Shown here: positions 48,596-58,826 of the stretch, piece after piece
Numbering within the stretch: the stretch's first letter is position 1
Layout: every line of letters begins with the position of its first letter
Origin: Clusia tigrina
Lineage: Eukaryota > Arthropoda > Insecta > Diptera > Clusiidae
Direction of reading: 5' to 3'
NCBI GenBank assembly: GCA_920105625.2
Contig: OV050030.1
Coordinates: 103,075,698 to 103,139,697, forward strand
DNA length: 64,000 nucleotides
Made by a program: the position numbers and the translations under genes
The notes under the pieces: model-generated
The model's input: the letters and a program-made list of their open reading frames with translations, nothing else
Told to the model about the DNA's origin: nothing
Database searches by the model: none

Positions 48596-49171
48596 TGAAA
48601 CGTGATAGCTCAGTGAAAAGGGATTGCATACTTTTAGGATCCCATCTGGAGAATGAGTGCCCCCTGTGAGTCAAGATGCGAACTATTCGAATAAAAGTTT
48701 ATTGAAGAACCATCTGCCGGTAATATCAAAAAGAATATTCTCGACTTCTGTCGAAGAGGATAGAAGCTTCTAGAAACTACGAGAATAGCGTAGAAGTTTC
48801 TACACCAACCATTCGAAAACTATAAAAGCGACAAGACTGTTCAAACTCGAAGACAGTAGATCAGAGACCGTAAAAGTGTGTGCATCTAGCATTATAATCA
48901 AAGCAGCAGTATTTGTAATTGTGCAAAGTGATGAAATTACTTATTAAATAAAGTGTTAAATAAAGTGCAAATCATAACTAAGTAAACTTTAAGCCTAATA
49001 TTAAATGTGTAAATAGCAATAATTAAATAAAGCTAATTATTTTAATTTAACCAGCGATTGTTTGATTACTACACAATCCAGTGGTACGAGTCCGAGTACA
49101 GAGAGTTAGAGAAATTGTCAGGAGGGCAATTTTGTAACAGAGTAAATTGTCAAGAGGGCAATTTCGTAACA
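48596..49171 (+). repeat. GypB 3' LTR, shared with a second internal region
   Basis: Differs from the 5' LTR at about 48704 (G for C) and in ACAGAGAG for ACAGATAG. The heat-shock-like trimer (48763-48775) and TATA box (48821-48828) are conserved. It is followed not by a target duplication but by another primer-binding site and gag. Confidence 0.95.
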
Positions 49172-49210
49172 ATTGGTGTCAGAAGTGGGATTGTGTATCT
49201 GTAATAAACA

Positions 49211-50552
49211 ATGGTTAAATTCGAAAAACTGAGATTGGAGCAGCTCAAGAAGGAGCTTGAGCGCTTAAATTTGCAAACAGAAGGGCTTAAAGCGGAGCTG
49301 CAGGTGCGATTAAGAAGCGCTTTAGAGGAGCAGGGTATAGACGTCGATGAGCATGAATTCCAGTGTGAAGAGCCAACGACATCTCGCCACGAAGAAACAC
49401 CACAAGAACCTAACACGGGTAACTTTGACATGAGCGCACTTATCGGGATAATGCAATCCTTTAAACAGGATATGCAGCAGCAGTTACAACAAAATTCTCA
49501 AGCTGTCAAGGAACAATTAGAACAAAATGCTGAAACCCTGAAGCAAGCAGTCGATGAGAGGATACAGGAGCGATTACAACAAAATACTCAAGCTGTCAGA
49601 GAGGATGTTAAAGAACAGTTACAGCAGAGTGAAATACGACTTGGTCTACTAGCGGAACAAAACTCACAGCAGATGAAAGAAATGTCCGAGATGGTAGACA
49701 GGAAGGTTTGTGAAATTGAGACACGGCAGGAATCGTTCGAAAAATCTGTAGAACAAAAATTAATTGCGAACGAGCAAAAGCAAAACGAATTAGAGCAAAG
49801 AATTCACCTACTACAGGAAGGTGCATTGCCTGTGCCAGATTTATCCTCAATAAAACTGACCTTCCTACGAAACCTACGATGGAACCACAACATTTAGTGT
49901 CTTCAGAATGCAGTTTGAGACTACCGCTAGCACAAATGGTTGGAGTGCTCACGAAAAAGTGGCTGTATTAACCGTTTCGTTGAAAGGTGCTGCCGCTGAT
50001 GTGCTTCAAACTATCTCAGAAAGTGAGCGAGACTGCTATGAAAGCTTAATGAATGCAGTTCAGCGCAAGTATGGTAGTGAACATCGCAAGCAGATGTACC
50101 AAGTAGAGCTACGAACACGTGTACAAAAGAGTGGTGAGTCTCTTCAACAGTTTGCGGCGGAAGTGGAGCGGTTGGCTCATCTTGCCTACCCAGGAGAGAT
50201 CACTGAGAGGTGTATGATGGACACCTTTGTATATGGCATTCGCGATGCGGAGATAAAGCGTTCTGCAATAAATAATCCGAAAGCTACATATATGGAGACA
50301 GTAGCTAGCGCTTTAACTTCAGAGACAGCAGCCTTGATGTGCCAGCCAGTATACAGAGCCCGTCAGGTACAAGTTGAAAGCGGCCAAAGTTTCACGGGCA
50401 AATGCTTCACCTGCGGAGAGGTCGGACACATGGCCCGTAATTGCCAATCGAGACGGAAGCGTTCTAGATCACGCTCACCGGTAAGACCTCCAAAGCAAGT
50501 CAGATTCCAAAGTAGGGAATCAGAAAACGTTGAAAAGCCGTCGACAAACTAG
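49211..50552 (+). pseudogene. Second GypB gag, rearranged
   Basis: Identical in most positions to 43657-44994 up to residue about 216 (SSIKL), where a short local rearrangement (CTTCCTACGAAA) shifts the frame and a stop follows at 49895. The Gag frame resumes at 49908 and runs to the zinc knuckle and the normal stop. Confidence 0.92.
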
Positions 50553-50620
50553 ATGGAGTCAGTCTCGAGGGGCGTGATCTGACTCCCACAACATGTAGCC
50601 CCAGAATCTTCGTTTCTCAG

Positions 50621-51341
50621 ATGGCACGGAAAATCAACAGCCTAACTGTCGACAGCGTAGTAAATGGAAGAAAAATCGTGGTAACATTGGATACGGGTGC
50701 ATCACATTCCATAATTAGAAGGGATCTCGTTCGGGGAATCGAGCCGCTTCTGGGAATAAGTTTGCGTACGGCAACTGGAGATGATGCACCGGTACTGGGA
50801 AAAGTTACACGGAAAATAACTATCGGCACCACAACAGTGACGCACGAGTTTGTAGTTGCGGATATTGTGGACGAATTAATCTTAGGTGTGGATTTTATGA
50901 TTCGGAATGGATTCACCCTAGATTTGAAATGCCGAATGTTGAAGTATGCGAACACCGAAATACCGTTATCCGTTGGTGAGGATAAGTATGGAGGTATCCG
51001 ACAAGCCATTGTATCGCGGCGGACAAAAATCCCAGCAAAGTCAGAGGCAGTCATATGGGCCAAAATGGACGGAGATGTGGAGAAGAACAAGTTGTGGGTT
51101 GTGGAGACGGATGAAAAATTTGTACTGGATGACATCATCATTGGAAAAACCCTCGTAGAAGAACAGCAGAACAGAATAGTGCCAGTAAGAGTGGTCAATC
51201 TTGCAAATTCCGCTAAAACCATAGAGAAAGGACAGATAATTGGAAATTGCCGGGCAATTTCGGCAATTGTAAACTGTGAAAGCCAGCCTCGAGACACAAA
51301 AATGAAGATACCAGCTGATAAAAAGGTACTCGACGATCGAT
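50621..51341 (+). pseudogene. Second GypB pol, protease part only
   Basis: About 240 codons: the protease (LDTGASHSII) and the linker up to KKVLDD, then the element ends. RT and all later domains are absent. Confidence 0.92.
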
Positions 51342-51921
51342 AACTTATAAATTACGACCATTATATTTTTGATCTTCTTGAGGAATTATGAAGGAAATTC
51401 GTTTATGTATTTTTGAGTCGCGCCTTACGAATTTTTTCCCTTTATCTGTATTTATAGTCACAGTATTGTCTTTTCCTACAATTGCCTTTTTATACAACGG
51501 TCTTCGTTTGGGTTTAATCTGTTTGTCTCTGATATAGATCGTGTCAACTTTTTCATATTTCCGCAGAGCTGGCATATTCTTATTTAACTTTAAATTCGTT
51601 ATTTATTGATTTTTCTTAATTTGAGACTTGATTTCCTTAAGAACTCTACTTTTAAAATCTGTAAAATTTTGGTAGTTAATTCTCAGCTTTGTGTTAAAAA
51701 ATATATCGCTTGGTTTTTGCTTTATGATGGAGTGGATGGTAGTTTTATAGCGATCCACTGCAATATTAAGTAGCTCTTTTGCGCTGATGTTATTTATTTC
51801 TTTTGTAGGCATCGATATATCTCAATAATGGTCTAGTGCAGTTTTTCCACTTGGCCATTTACCTCACTCCTTTGAATGGGAGCTTGATAGACCTTTATAC
51901 CGAGACTTCTTATATAATGGG
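51342..51921 (-). pseudogene. Errantivirus integrase C-terminal part (unit D)
   Basis: Basic C-terminal domain (51575-51345, RRPLYKKAIVGKDN) and the region before it (51812-51603, KELLNIAVDRYKTTIH) are on the minus strand. Unit D keeps about 20 bp near 51630 that are missing from units A-C (LKEIKSQIKKNQ). The core is split by a solo LTR at 51922. Confidence 0.88.
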
Positions 51922-52516
51922 TGTATCAAATGCAACCATGCGTTTGAGTTTCGCATAGCAAAAATAGGTTCAGCGAGTGAGTTTAGGAGTTAGTTTGTTT
52001 CTGACGATGGAGCTGTGCGGTTGTGCCAATGCGGCAGTGCGTGAGAGCACAAGGAGCAGTGCGGTGCAATCTATGTGCAGGGAGCTGAGCCAGGGGAGAA
52101 TGCAATCTATGTGCAGGGAGCTGAGCCAGGTGAGAGTGCAATCTATGTGCAGGGAGCTGAGTCAGGAGAGTGGTGCAGAGCAGGAGCCTATACATAGCCT
52201 ATACACAAGAGCAAGTATGAGCGGTGCCACAGGTATTCCTAGAGCCAATTTATGTAGACATATATTCGCTGAATATATGTGTTTCTATATATTTATATAC
52301 ATGTATATCTGTATGTGCTAGTAATGTTTTGTATTGTGCGTCCAATTATATTTTGTACACATGCATCGCATAATTCCCAGTAATCTGTTGAGCTCAGTTA
52401 AGTAGAAATAAAAAGAGGTTTTTTTATAAGCTTTTTCCACTTAACCAGATTGGGTTTTATTTCCATCGAATTGCTGTAAGTATTGTGATAGCTTCTTGTC
52501 GATTCGAAACAATGGG
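51917..52516. mobile_element. Solo LTR (590 bp) in the errantivirus integrase
   Basis: The insert 51922-52511 starts TGTATC and ends GAAACA and is flanked by ATGGG on both sides (51917-51921, 52512-52516). It has no matching internal region in the window. It contains a TATA-rich stretch (about 52285-52310), AATAAA near 52409 and a 36-bp minisatellite. Orientation and family are unknown; it differs from the GypA and GypB LTRs. Confidence 0.82.
52065..52172 (+). repeat. 36-bp minisatellite, three copies
   Basis: Units start at 52065, 52101 and 52137 (TGCAATCTATGTGCAGGGAG...). Because 36 is divisible by 3, a plus-strand frame reads QSMCRELSQ three times; I do not take this as a gene. Confidence 0.9.
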
Positions 52517-52889
52517 AGACAACAGGACACATAAACCCACGTTCCTTCTCTGAAACTATTATCTTAGGTGCCGTAAAGTAATGCAAGAGTTTTGAACATT
52601 TTTTACGAAGGGTAGTGGCTGATCAGTCCTTGATATGGAAATACTTAGCGTACTTGGAAAATTTATCGATGCATGACAGAAATTTTTCGCCCTGCAATTC
52701 GAAAATATCCACATGGACAATCTCACAAGGATATTTTGGAATTGGGGTGTCTTTTAAAGGTGGTACTGATGGGTGCCTATCATACTTGTTTAGATGACAA
52801 ATCTCGCAATGGGCCGTATAATTTTTTATCTGACTCATCATTCTAGGAAAGTAATATTTCTTCAAACACTGATTAAACTTCGAATGGCC
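52512..52889 (-). pseudogene. Errantivirus integrase N-terminal part (unit D)
   Basis: Zinc-binding end (CEICHLNKYDRHP) and first catalytic Asp (IVHVDIF) are open from 52865 to 52623; the second block reads IVSEKERGFMCP. This copy has an intact junction with a full-length satellite monomer. Confidence 0.88.
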
Positions 52890-55800
52890 CTAACTTCTAC
52901 ACGGAGCGTCCTACACCTATCAAAGTTTTCAACATTCAATTGCTTGTAACTTTTTACTGGAACGTAATAAAAACTTGAAATTTTGTGACAATAAAGTCCT
53001 CGTGCCTCTTGTCAATTAAAGTTATCGCTCATAGCTATGCTACCCTTGAGTTCCAAAGCAAACACTGATAAAACTTCAAATGGCCCTAACTTCTATACGG
53101 TGCGTCATATACATATCAAAGTTTGCAACATTCAAATGCTTGTAACTTTTTAATGGAGCGTCATAAAATCTTGAAATTTTGTGACAATAAAGTACTTGTT
53201 TCTCTTGTCAATTAAAGTTATCACTCATAGCTATGCTACCCTTGAGTCCTCGTGCCTTTTGTTAAGCTATCGCTCATAGCTATGCTACCCTTGACTCCAA
53301 AATCAAACACTGATAAAATTTCAAATGGCCCTAACTTCTATACGGTGCGTCCTACACTTATCAAAGTTTCCAACATTCAAATGCTTGTAACTTTTTACTG
53401 GAGCGTCATAAAACCTTGAAATTTTGTGACAGTAAAATACGCGTGCCTTTTGTCAATTTAAGCTATCGCTCATAGCTATGCTACCCTTGAGTCCCAAATC
53501 AAACACTGATAAAACTTCAAATGGCCCTAACTTCTTTACGGAGCGTCCGACACCTTTCAAAGTTTGCAACATTCAAATGCTTGCCACTTTTTATTGGAGC
53601 GTCATAAAAACTTGAAATTTTGTGACAATAAAGTTCTCGTGCCTCTTATATATTTAAGAAATCACTCATATCTATGCTACACTTGAGTCCCAAATCAAAC
53701 ACTGATAAAACTTCAAATGACCCTAACTTCAAAGTGTGCAACTTCAAATGCTTGTAAATTTTTACTGGATCGTTATAAAAACTTGAAATTTTGTGACAAT
53801 AAAGTACTCGAGCCTCTTATCAATTTAAGGCATCGCTCATAGATACCCTTGTGTCCTAAAACAGACACTGATAAAACTTCAAATGGCCCTAACTTCTATA
53901 CGGTGCGTCATATATCTATCAAAGTTTGCAACATGCAAATGCTTCTAACTTTTTACTGGAGCGTCATAAAATCTTGAAATTTTGTGACATTAAAGTAATC
54001 GTGCCTCTTGTCAATTTAAGTATCGCTCATAGCTAAGCTACCCTTGAGTCCCAAATCAAACACTGATAAAACTTCAAATGGCCCTAACTTCTGCGTCCTA
54101 TACCTATCAAAGTTTGCAACATTCAAATGCTTGTTACTTTTTACTGGAGCGTCATAAAACCTTGAAATTTTGTTACAATAAAGTACTCGTGGCTCTTATC
54201 AATTAAAGTTATCGGTCATAGCTATGCTACCCTTGAGTCCTCGCGCCTCTTGTTAAGCTATGCTATCCTTGACTCCAAAATCAAACACTTATAAAACTTC
54301 AAATGGCCCTAACTACTATACGGTGCGTCCTACACTTATCAAAGTTTGCAACATTCAAATGCTTGTAACTTTCTACTGGAGCGTCATAAAACCTTGAAAT
54401 TTTGTGGCAATAAAATACGCGTGCCTCTTGTCAATTTAAGCTATCGCTCGTAGCTATGCTACCCTTGAGTCCCAAATCAAACATTCATAAAACTTCAAAT
54501 GGCCCTAACTTCTATACGGTGCCTCCTATACCTATCAAAGTTTGCAACATTCAAATGCTTGTAACTTTTTACTGGAGCGTCATAAAATCTTGAAATTTTG
54601 TGACAATAAAGTACTCTTGCCTCTTGTCACTTTAAGTTATCGCTCATACCTATCCTATCAAAGTTTGCAACATTCAAATGCGTGTAACTTTTTACTGGAG
54701 CATCACAAAATCTTGAAATTTTGTGACAATAAAGTACTCGTGCCTCTTGTCTATTTAAGCTTTCGCTCATAGCTATACTACCCTTGAGTCCCAAATCAAA
54801 CACTCATAAAACTTCAAATAACCCTAACTTCTATACGGTGCGTCCTATACCTATCAAAGTTTGCAACATTCAAATGCTTGTAATATTTTTACTGAAGCGT
54901 CATAAAATCTTGAAATTTTTTGATAATAAAGTACTGTACTAGTGCCTCTTGTCAATTAAAGTTATCGCTCATAGCTATGCTACCCTTGAGTCCCAAATCA
55001 AACACTGATAAAACTTCAAATGACCCTAACTTCAAAGTTTGCTACATTTAAATGTTGTAACTTTTTTCTGGATCGTAATAAAAACTTGAAATTTTGTGAC
55101 AATGAAGTACTCGTGAATATTGTCAATTAAAGTTATCGCTCATAACTATGCTACCCTTGAGCGCCAAAACAAACACTGATAAAACTTCAAATGGCCCTAA
55201 CTTCTATACTGTGCGTCCTATACCTATCAAAGTTTTCAACATTCAAATGCTTGTAACATTTTACCGGATCGTAATAAAAACTTAACATTTTGTGACAATA
55301 AAGTACTCGGGCCTCTTGTCAATTAAAGTTACCGCTCATAGCTTTGCTACCCTTGAGTCCCAAATCAAACACTGACAAAACTTCAAATGACCCTAACTGC
55401 TATACGGTGCGTCCAATACCTATCAAAGTTTGCAACATTCAAATGCTTGTAACTTTTTACTGGATCTTAATAAAAACTTGAAATTTTGTGACAATAAAGT
55501 ACTTGTTTCTCTTGTCAATTAAAGTTATCGCTCATAGATATGCTACCCTTGTGCGCAAAAACAAACACTAATAAAAGTTCAAATGGCCCTAACTTCTATA
55601 CGGTGCGACCTATACCTACAAAGTTTATAACAATCAAATGCTTGTAACTTTTTACTGGAGCGTCATAAAACCTTGGAATTTTGCGGCAATGAAGTTCTCG
55701 AGCCTCTTATCAATTTAAGCTATCGCTCATAGCTTTGCTGCCCTTGAGTCCCAAAACAAACACTGATAAAATTTCAAATGGCCCTAACTTCTATACGGTG

Positions 55801-57464
55801 CGTCCTACACCTATCAAAGTTTGCAACATTCAAATGCGTGTAACTTTTTACTGGAGCATCACAAAATCTTGAAATTTTGTGACAATAAAATACTCGTGCC
55901 TCTTGTCTATTTATGCTTTCGCTCATAGCTATACTACCCTTAAGTCCCAAATCAAACACTGATGAACTTCACATGGCTCTAACTTCTATATGGTGCGTCG
56001 TTTACCTATCAAAGTTTGCAACTTCAAATGTTTGTACCTTTTTACTGGAGCGCAATAAAATCTTGAAATTTTGTGACAATAAAGTACTCGTGCCTCTTGT
56101 CAATTAAAGCTATCGGTCATAGCTATCCTACCCTTGAGTCACAAATCAAACACTGATAAAACTTCAAATGGCCCTAACTTCTATACGGCGGGTCCTATAC
56201 CTATCAAAGTTTGCAACATTCAAATGCGTGTAACTTTTCACTGGAGCATCACAAAATCTTGAAATTTTGTGACAATAAAGTACTCGTGCCTCTTGTCTAT
56301 TTAAGCTTTCGCTCATAGCTATACTACCCTTGAGTTCCAAATCAGACACTGATGAAACTTCACATGGCTCTAACTTCTATATGGTGTGTCCTTTACCTAT
56401 CAAAGTTTGCAACTTCAAATGTTTGTACCTTTTTACTGGAGCGCAATAAAATCTTGAAATTTTGTGACAATAAAGTACTCGTGCCTCTTGTCAATTTAAG
56501 CTATCGGTCATAGCTATCCCACCCTTGAGATCCAAATCAAACACTGATAAAACTTCAAATGGCCCTAACTTCTATACGCCGGGTCCTATACCTATCAAAG
56601 TTTGCAACATTCAAATGCATTGAAATTTTGTGACAATAAAGTACTCGTGCCTCTTGTCTATTTAAGCTGTCGCTCATAGCTATGCTACCCTTGAGTCCCA
56701 AATCAAACACTGATGAAACTTCACATGGCTCTAACTTCTATATGGTGCGTCCTATACCTATCAAAGTTTGCAACTTCAAATGTTTGTACCTTTTTACTGG
56801 AGCGTAATAGAACCATGAAATTTTGTGACAATAAAGTACTCGTGCCTCTTGTCAATTAAAGTTATCGCTCATAGCTATGCTACCCTTGAGTCCCAAATCA
56901 AACACTGATAAAACTTCAAATGACCCTAACTTCTATACGGTGCGTCCTATACCTATCAAAGTTTGCAACATTCAAATGCTTGTAACTTTTTACTGGATCG
57001 TAATAAAAACTTGAAATTTTGTGACAATAAAGTTCTCGTGCCTCTTGTCAATTTAAGCTATCGGTCATAGCTATCCCACCCTTGAGATCCAAATCAAACA
57101 CTAATAAAACTTCAAATGGCCCTAACTTCAAATGTTTGTACCTTTTAACTGCATCGTAATAAAACCTTGAAATTTTGTGACAATAAAGTACTCGTGCCTC
57201 TTGTCAATTAAAGTTATCGCTCATAGCTATGCTACCCTTCAGCGCAAAAACAAACACTGATAAAACTTCAAATGGCCGTAATTTCCATACTGTGCGTCCT
57301 ATACCTATCAAAGTTTAGAACAATCAAATGCTTTTAACTTTTTACTGGAGCGTCATAAAACCTTGAAATTTAAGCCATCGCTCGTAGATATGCTACCCTT
57401 GAGTTCTAAAACAAACACTGATAAAACTTCAAATGGCGCTAACTTCTATACGGTGCGTCCTATA
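52890..57464. repeat. 195-bp satellite array, left block
   Basis: About 23 monomers of a 195-bp satellite, with successive CCTATCAAAGTTTGCAAC starts about 194-196 bp apart and some monomers shortened by internal deletions. Monomers are clearly diverged from one another. Two variants with an internal duplication of about 45-50 bp occur near 53250 and 54240. Open frames within monomers are chance. No RNA gene or promoter is seen. Confidence 0.96.
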
Positions 57465-57642
57465 CGAGGGCGGATTGATATTGAAACTACCTAGCGCTAG
57501 GTGGCAGTACAAACACAAACACTTTTTTTTTTTTTAGAAATTACGATCTGTGAAACGTCAGCTATTAAATTTCACCCAAATTCATAGATTAGTTTATTTG
57601 TTGTAGTCGTTTGAAGTAAGCAACTTTTGTGTTTCTTGAAAA

Positions 57643-58546
57643 ATGGAAAAAAGGGAATTTCGTGCAGTGATTAAACACTATTATTTGAAAGGGAAAACGG
57701 CGAAAGAGACAAAAGAAAAGCTTGATAAACATAACGGTGAGTCTGCTCCGTCAGATTACATGGTAAAATATTGGATTGCTGAATTTAAAAGCGGCCGAAC
57801 AAGCACTGGAACAATACCATCAACAGGAAGGCAAAATGAGGTGGTTACTGAAGAAAATATCAAGAAAATCCTCGATATCGTTATGAATGATCGCCGAGTC
57901 AATTTGCGCGAGATTGTTGAAATGGTAAACATATCATATGAATGTGTGTTCAACATTTTCCATGAACATTTGCATATGAAAAAGCTATCGGCAAGATGGG
58001 TGCCGCGTTTGCTCAGTGTCGAACAAAAACGAGTTCGACAGACCACTTCACAGCGGTGTTTCGACATGATAAAGCGTAATCCTGTTGATTTTTGGAGTCT
58101 ATTAATAACTGTTGATGAAACGTGGGTCCACCACTACACACCTGAAACCAAAAACTAATCGAAACAATGGGTGGAAGCTGGTGGAAGTGCTCCGAAGAAG
58201 GCGAAGGTAGTGAAATCGGCTTGCAAATTTATGGCCACTGTATTTTGGGATGCTCATCGATTATCTTGAAAAAGGATCCACAATCACAGGAAAGTATTAT
58301 CGTGCATTATTGGATCAATTGATTGATGCAATCAAGGAAAAACGACCACATTTAAAGAAGAAAAAAATGCTCTTTCTTCAAGAAAACGCACCGGTTCACA
58401 CAGCATTAGATACGATGCTAAAATTACGTGAAATACACTTCACATTGGTTAATCATCCACCTTATAGTCCAGATTTAGCTCCTAGTGACTTTTTCCTATT
58501 TCCAAACTTGAAAAAATGGCTCGCAGGAAAAAGATTCATCTCAAAC
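57643..58546 (+). pseudogene. Mariner transposase, interrupted
   Basis: From ATG 57643: N-terminal helix-turn-helix DNA-binding region (residues 1-110), linker motif KKLSARWVPRLLS, first catalytic Asp in TVDETWVHHYTPE. A TAA follows (58156-58158). The frame resumes with QWVEAGGSAPKKAK; a deletion near 58255 shifts frame, after which IDYLEKGSTITGKYY and the second block LQENAPVH (Glu where Asp is expected) and YSPDLAPSDF with the third Asp are seen. The gene is then cut by the jockey; only a short C-terminal piece remains at 61638. Confidence 0.93.
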
Positions 58547-58547
58547 C

Positions 58548-58826
58548 ATGAATCCTACTCAACAACAGGAAGTTCTGGTAAATCCCAGTAAATCAAAACA
58601 AACTCAAAATGTACTTTCATACGCTCAGGCACTGAAACACTCAACACAAGCAACTAATGAAAACACAACGGCCCTACCAATTAATACTGTTCCTGCAGAA
58701 ACCCAAGCTCCGAACGAAATGCGAGAAATGATAATGCTACTCCGGCAAGTCATGCAACAAATCACAACAATGATAAACTTATTAGTGACCCTCACGACTA
58801 AGAATTGCTCATCCTCAATCCCATAA
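58548..58826 (+). pseudogene. Jockey ORF1 C-terminal fragment
   Basis: About 92 codons with SYAQALKH and a hydrophobic/Met-rich helical end (MIMLLRQVMQQITTMINLL), as at the end of the nucleic-acid-binding ORF1 of jockey-clade elements. The zinc knuckles are missing because of 5' truncation. It overlaps the start of ORF2. Confidence 0.8.

Larger units (their letters stand above)
43042..49171 (+). mobile_element. GypB: nearly intact Ty3/gypsy retrotransposon
   Basis: Two 576-bp LTRs (43042-43617 and 48596-49171) flank a 4978-bp internal region with primer-binding site, gag, pol and polypurine tract (AAGCGGAGGGCAG before 48596). The LTRs differ at only two bases that I could find. Gag is uninterrupted; pol has one in-frame TGA at 47457. 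No env. A second, truncated internal region follows the second LTR. Confidence 0.96.
49172..51341 (+). mobile_element. Second GypB internal region, truncated
   Basis: Starts with the primer-binding site and repeats gag and the first 240 codons of pol, then stops abruptly at 51341 where errantivirus spacer/integrase DNA resumes. The remaining pol, the third LTR and about 140 bp of flanking repeat are missing. LTR-internal-LTR-internal order is typical of unequal exchange between LTRs or of tandem integration. Confidence 0.93.
42683..52889. repeat. Unit D: 3.0-kb repeat lacking GypA, with later insertions
   Basis: At 42683-42686 the CGCT that flanks GypA in the other units is followed directly by the sequence found right of the B 5' LTR, so this copy never received GypA or lost it precisely. 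The repeat then runs through AT-rich DNA, GypB, the errantivirus integrase fragment with a solo LTR in it, and into the long satellite array. Confidence 0.88.

Noticed and set aside
51977..52321. 115-codon plus-strand frame with a repeated CRELSQ peptide
   Set aside because: It lies inside a solo LTR and its length comes from a 36-bp minisatellite; no conserved domain is visible.
52890..57464. CRISPR-like array
   Set aside because: Repeats are about 195 bp and contiguous without unique spacers; the context is an animal satellite.
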